Origin: an uncultured Mycoplasmatota bacterium
GTDB taxonomy: Bacteria > Bacillota_I > Bacilli_A > RF39 > UBA660
NCBI GenBank assembly: GCA_900553045.1
Contig: USBW01000013.1
Span: 1-9,678, forward strand
Direction: 5' to 3'
Length of the DNA: 9,678 nt
Shown: positions 6,709 to 9,678 of the stretch, in pieces
Layout: every line of letters starts with the position of its first letter
Numbering within the stretch: the first letter of the stretch is position 1
Made by a program: the position numbers and the translations under genes
The notes under the pieces: generated by a model
What the model saw: only the letters and a program-made list of their open reading frames with translations
The model's database searches: none
What the model was told of the DNA's origin: nothing

Positions 6709-8952
6709 ATGAAAAAAGTAGAATTATTATTACCAGCCGGTAATATGGACTGTCTTCGTGCGGCCGTGAACAATAAAGCTGACGCAGTTTATTTGGCTGG
6801 CAAAAATTTTGGTGCGAGAAAATATGCTAATAATTTTTCTGATATGGAGTTAAAGGAAGCAGTTATCTATGCTCATTTATATGATGTTAAAGTTTATGTG
6901 ACAGTTAATACTTTAGTTTATGATTCTGAATTGTCATCATTTTTTGCTTATATTGGTTTTTTAGCTAGTATCGGGGTTGATGCTTTAATTATGCAAGATT
7001 TAGGAATGATCGACTACTGTTTACAAAGATTTAAAGGCCTAGAGATTCATGCTTCTACTCAAGCGCATAATCATAATGATTACGGATTAGAACATTTAAA
7101 GAAATTAGGTGTTAAAAGAGCAGTATTAGCACGAGAGCTCTCTTTAAAAGAAATTAATAATTTAAAGTGTGATATCGATAAAGAAGTTTTTATCTATGGT
7201 GCTTTATGTGTCTGTTATTCCGGTCTTTGTCTTTTTTCTAGTATGATTCTTGGCCGTAGTGGCAACAGAGGAGAATGTGCTGGTTTTTGTAGACTTCCTT
7301 TTACTTTATATGATGAAAAAGGTAAGATTAGTACCCCTGGTGTGTATTTATTAAGTCCTAAAGAATTAAATACGTTTTCTAAGTTTGATGAGATTTTAGC
7401 TTCGCCAATTACTAGTTTAAAAATAGAAGGAAGAATGAAGTCTAAGGAATATGTTGGGTTCACTGCAAAAGTTGCCAGAAATCTTATTGATGAATATTAT
7501 GAAAAAGGACACAGTAAGTTAAAGGAGGAAGATTTACTTAAACTTAAACTTTTATATAACCGCGATTTCACTTTGGGGCATTTAAATGGGGTTGCGCCTA
7601 AAGATTTTTATAATGTTGTAAGTCCTAATCATATTGGTATTGAAATTGGCGATATTTTAGCAGTAGACAAACATAGAATTAAAGTTAAACTATCTTATCC
7701 ACTAGCTCAAAATGATGGAATTAGGTTTCCTAATGGTGAAGGAATGATCGTTAATTTTCTTTATGACTCCAAAGGTTTATTAACTTCTAGTGCTAAAGCT
7801 AACGAAATAGTTTATTTAGATAATAAAGTTGCTTTAACTACCAAAGGAAAGCTACGTAAGACTTTAGATACTAAACTTTTAAATGATATTAATAACGTTC
7901 CGCCTAGAAAGATTGCCATCTCTTTTACGGTGGCTGCTCATGTTGGCGAAGCACTTACTATCAGCGTTACGGACTTTAAAAATACTATTTGTTTAACATC
8001 AGCTGTTTTACAAAAAGCTACTAAGGTTAATGTTACTAAAGAAGCTATTTTAGAAAAACTAAGTAAACTTGGCAACACTCCTTTTGTTTTGAAAGATGTT
8101 AATTTTGATCTTGATAAAGACGTTTTTATTCCTATTTCTTTAATTAATGATCTGCGTAGACAATTAGTTTCAATGTTAATCGAAAAAAGGACAGAAGTAC
8201 CATCTTTAACTGCTAATAAAAAAGGTGATTATGATTATACATCTGTTTTACAAAAAAAGACTGCAAGATTTTCTTTTTATGTTAAAAATGAAGAGCAACT
8301 GCGCGCTTGTCTTTTAAAAGATGTCGACATTTATCTTAGTGATAGCAGTTTATATGAAAAGTATAAGAATACTTATTCCAACATTTATTTAAAATTGCCA
8401 AGAGTAGTTAATAACTTTAACAATTATAATAATGATAATTTAGTTATAAGTGAATTAGGTTCCTTAGAGAAATACGCGCCTTTTAAAGATAATAAGTTAG
8501 TTAGTGATGTTTACTTTAATGTCACTAATGCTTATACTTTAAATTATTTGATCAAAAATCAAGTCACAAGGGTAGGATTATCAGTTGAACTTACTAAGGA
8601 TCAAAAGATTGCTTTAGTTAATAATTACTATCAGTTATTTAAAAATTATCCTAATGTTGAAGTTTTAGTTTATGGTAGAATTGAACTGATGATAATTAAA
8701 GATTCATTTATGAAAGCTTTAGATAATGCTTTCAAAGAAGATAAGCTTTATTATTTAAAAGATCGTAATAAAAAGACTTATCCTGTTATTTTTAAAAATG
8801 GCTTTACGACGATTTATAATTATGAAACTATTGATAATATTTCAGAAATTAATGATTATCGCACTTTTAATATTACAAACTTTAGAATTGATCTGTTTGA
8901 TGAGAGTTATGAACAAGTTTTAAAGTTATTGGATAGAATATTAAATGTCTAA
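6709..8952 (+). CDS. U32 family protein, RlhA-type (DUF3656-containing), probable rRNA/tRNA hydroxylation factor
   Basis: A 747-residue protein, longer than E. coli RlhA (about 650). The N-terminal U32 barrel (about 1-300) begins ELLLPAGN (5-12) and carries HASTQ (114-118). The family signature ExFxxGALCxxxxGxC spans 159-174, then SGNRGECAGFCR (184-195) and KIEGRMKS (238-245). Four cysteines in the usual spacing, C167, C174, C190 and C194, fit an iron-sulfur site. A DUF3656-like stretch (about 385-495) ends in TPFVLKDV and LINDLRRQLVSML. A further domain (about 510-747) holds VLVYGRIELMI (near 651) and YLKDRNKKTYPV, as in long Bacillota U32 proteins. RlhA makes 5-hydroxycytidine in 23S rRNA and TrhP relatives act on tRNA position 34. 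The DUF3656 domain favours RlhA, but the substrate is inference; 'peptidase' is the old family label. ATG 6709 has GAGG eight bases upstream; an out-of-frame ATG lies at 6705. No terminator follows, so readthrough into tRNA-Ser is possible. Confidence 0.9.
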   Translation: MKKVELLLPAGNMDCLRAAVNNKADAVYLAGKNFGARKYANNFSDMELKEAVIYAHLYDVKVYVTVNTLVYDSELSSFFAYIGFLASIGVDALIMQDLGMIDYCLQRFKGLEIHASTQAHNHNDYGLEHLKKLGVKRAVLARELSLKEINNLKCDIDKEVFIYGALCVCYSGLCLFSSMILGRSGNRGECAGFCRLPFTLYDEKGKISTPGVYLLSPKELNTFSKFDEILASPITSLKIEGRMKSKEYVGFTAKVARNLIDEYYEKGHSKLKEEDLLKLKLLYNRDFTLGHLNGVAPKDFYNVVSPNHIGIEIGDILAVDKHRIKVKLSYPLAQNDGIRFPNGEGMIVNFLYDSKGLLTSSAKANEIVYLDNKVALTTKGKLRKTLDTKLLNDINNVPPRKIAISFTVAAHVGEALTISVTDFKNTICLTSAVLQKATKVNVTKEAILEKLSKLGNTPFVLKDVNFDLDKDVFIPISLINDLRRQLVSMLIEKRTEVPSLTANKKGDYDYTSVLQKKTARFSFYVKNEEQLRACLLKDVDIYLSDSSLYEKYKNTYSNIYLKLPRVVNNFNNYNNDNLVISELGSLEKYAPFKDNKLVSDVYFNVTNAYTLNYLIKNQVTRVGLSVELTKDQKIALVNNYYQLFKNYPNVEVLVYGRIELMIIKDSFMKALDNAFKEDKLYYLKDRNKKTYPVIFKNGFTTIYNYETIDNISEINDYRTFNITNFRIDLFDESYEQVLKLLDRILNV

Positions 8953-8980
8953 TACCTTAAAAATAATTATAAGAAAATAC

Positions 8981-9009
8981 TTGCTTTTAAAATGGAAACA
9001 CGATATAAT
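8981..9009 (+). promoter_or_regulatory. Promoter for tRNA-Ser
   Basis: TTGCTT (8981-8986) and TATAAT (9004-9009) are exactly 17 bases apart. Start is expected near 9016, giving about 20 bases of 5' leader before the mature tRNA. A second TATAAT at 9021-9026 has no partner -35. Confidence 0.65.
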
Positions 9010-9036
9010 TAATACGTTCTTATAATTTATTTCCTT

Positions 9037-9127
9037 GGAGTGGTACTCAAGAGGCTGAAGAGGCGCCCCTGCTAAGGGTGTAGATCGGGTAACTGATGCG
9101 AGGGTTCAAATCCCTCCCGCTCCGCCA
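9037..9127 (+). tRNA. tRNA-Ser (anticodon GCU)
   Basis: A full class II cloverleaf. Acceptor GGAGTGG (9037-9043) pairs with CCGCTCC (9117-9123) with one T-G wobble. The D stem is CTC/GAG (9046-9048, 9060-9062). The anticodon stem CGCCC/GGGTG (9064-9068, 9076-9080) holds loop CTGCTAA with anticodon GCT at 9071-9073. The long variable arm has stem ATCGG/CTGAT (9084-9088, 9093-9097), diagnostic of serine rather than a short-armed tRNA. The T arm is GAGGG, TTCAAAT, CCCTC (9100-9116). The discriminator is G9124 and CCA is encoded (9125-9127). It reads AGC and AGU. Confidence 0.98.
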
Positions 9128-9130
9128 TAT

Positions 9131-9164
9131 AAAAAAAATAAAGTTCAGAAATTGAACTTTTTTT
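9131..9164. terminator. Bidirectional terminator between tRNA-Ser and the minus-strand gene
   Basis: AAAGTTCA (9140-9147) pairs perfectly with TGAACTTT (9153-9160) over a GAAAT loop. A run of seven T (9158-9164) follows on the plus strand. Eight A at 9131-9138 give a run of eight T for minus-strand transcripts. The TGA stop of the minus-strand gene (9145-9147) lies inside the stem. Confidence 0.88.
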
Positions 9165-9678
9165 GTTGTCTTATTTTAGGTAAATCATCAGGAATATAAT
9201 TATGTTTTTTTATCTCGAAGTGTTCTTTGCTCGTTTTGATATAAAATTCTTTACTATTTGGGTCAACGATGTTAAAATTACTGACTAGATTGCATGGTTT
9301 AAGCATCTGATAGAAGAAACTATACGCTAAACAATTATCAGGATTGTTAGATATTTCAATTTTCTCTAGTTCTTCTAAGCCCCAAGCTAACACAGTACTT
9401 ATGTTTTTGTAAAGTACTTTTGGATCGTATTTCTGTTTAGTATTTTGCTGAATTCCCCCGTAGATAAAAAGAGAAAGTTGCGCAATAATCTTTTTTTGCT
9501 TTTCATCTATCTTAGAAAAATCAAATTCTTTAAGGGAGTAATCCTTTTTGTTCTCTAAATCTAAGACATAAAAATAAATAAAATTATTAATTTTGCTCTC
9601 TTTTAAAGGATTATAAATTTTCTTATTAAGACATAGGTAGGTTGGCTTTAATTTATTATCTTCAAGATAAAGCTCCAT
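9145..9678 (-). CDS. Hypothetical protein, start at or beyond the window edge
   Basis: I do not recognise this protein. 177 residues are visible. The ATG is formed by the very last three bases (9676-9678), so the true start may lie further upstream and no ribosome binding site can be seen. It looks soluble: rich in Lys, Glu, Asn and aromatic residues, with no signal peptide and no membrane span. A mixed N-terminal half with FIYFYVLDLENKK (33-45) leads to a helical stretch (about 60-105) containing SLFIYGGIQQ and VLAWGLEELEKIE. The C-terminal tail is basic (PKIRQQKKFNF). Coding is plausible because the frame is long, codon use resembles its neighbours, and it ends precisely in the bidirectional terminator. 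It is the only gene here that ends in TGA. Confidence 0.7.
   Translation of the reverse strand: MELYLEDNKLKPTYLCLNKKIYNPLKESKINNFIYFYVLDLENKKDYSLKEFDFSKIDEKQKKIIAQLSLFIYGGIQQNTKQKYDPKVLYKNISTVLAWGLEELEKIEISNNPDNCLAYSFFYQMLKPCNLVSNFNIVDPNSKEFYIKTSKEHFEIKKHNYIPDDLPKIRQQKKFNF

Noticed and set aside
7215..7463. Minus-strand open frame of 82 codons inside the U32 gene
   Set aside because: It overlaps the cysteine-motif region of a clearly real gene and has no features of its own.
8953..8980. Possible hairpin CTTA/TAAG after the U32 gene
   Set aside because: The stem is only four base pairs with a 10-base loop, too weak to call.
9037..9147. tRNA-Ser as an integration site, or use of a code where TGA means Trp
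   Set aside because: No integrase and no repeat of the tRNA 3' end is visible. Every Trp in recognised genes is TGG, and reading through the only TGA would run antisense across the tRNA.

Overview
This is an AT-rich bacterial window, with third codon positions almost all A or T. Gene content and gene style point to a Bacillota-type organism in the low-GC Bacilli / Erysipelotrichia / RF39 range. The support is an AddA-like nuclease end, a DUF975 membrane protein, a CmpB-family membrane protein, a long U32 protein with a DUF3656 domain, strong GGAGG ribosome binding sites and sigma-A-type promoters. The exact lineage is inference. The standard code is supported: every recognised protein uses TGG for Trp, seven of eight visible stops are TAA, and the one TGA lies inside a terminator hairpin, beyond which reading would run antisense through a tRNA.

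Layout, left to right. Positions 1-347 hold the 3' end of a RecB-type PD-(D/E)XK nuclease gene, probably addA. A promoter at 384-412 drives a two-gene unit: a DUF975 membrane protein (437-1243), then 2 bases later a complete phosphoketolase (1246-3558), closed by a terminator. A second promoter (3600-3628) drives a small mechanosensitive channel of the MscS family (3684-4487). Its terminator is shared with the opposing unit on the minus strand. That minus-strand unit reads from about 6630 down to 4514. It encodes a CmpB-type membrane protein with a very lysine-rich tail (5771-6610), followed by a membrane-bound processive-type family 2 glycosyltransferase (4514-5761). A 98-base divergent promoter region separates it from a U32 family protein of the RlhA type (6709-8952). 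Next come tRNA-Ser(GCU) with its own promoter (9037-9127), a bidirectional terminator, and an unrecognised minus-strand gene that reaches the right edge.

How the genes may work together: phosphoketolase makes acetyl phosphate from sugar phosphates and suggests heterolactic-type or pentose catabolism. Its tight pairing with DUF975 is the least explained part of that operon. The CmpB-glycosyltransferase pair looks like a small envelope-glycan or glycolipid module. U32/RlhA and tRNA-Ser belong to translation. I see no CRISPR array, insertion sequence, phage gene or defence island. Most of the window is ordinary chromosome. The least characterised pieces are the CmpB-GT2 pair, the DUF975-phosphoketolase pairing, and the repeats in two promoter regions.
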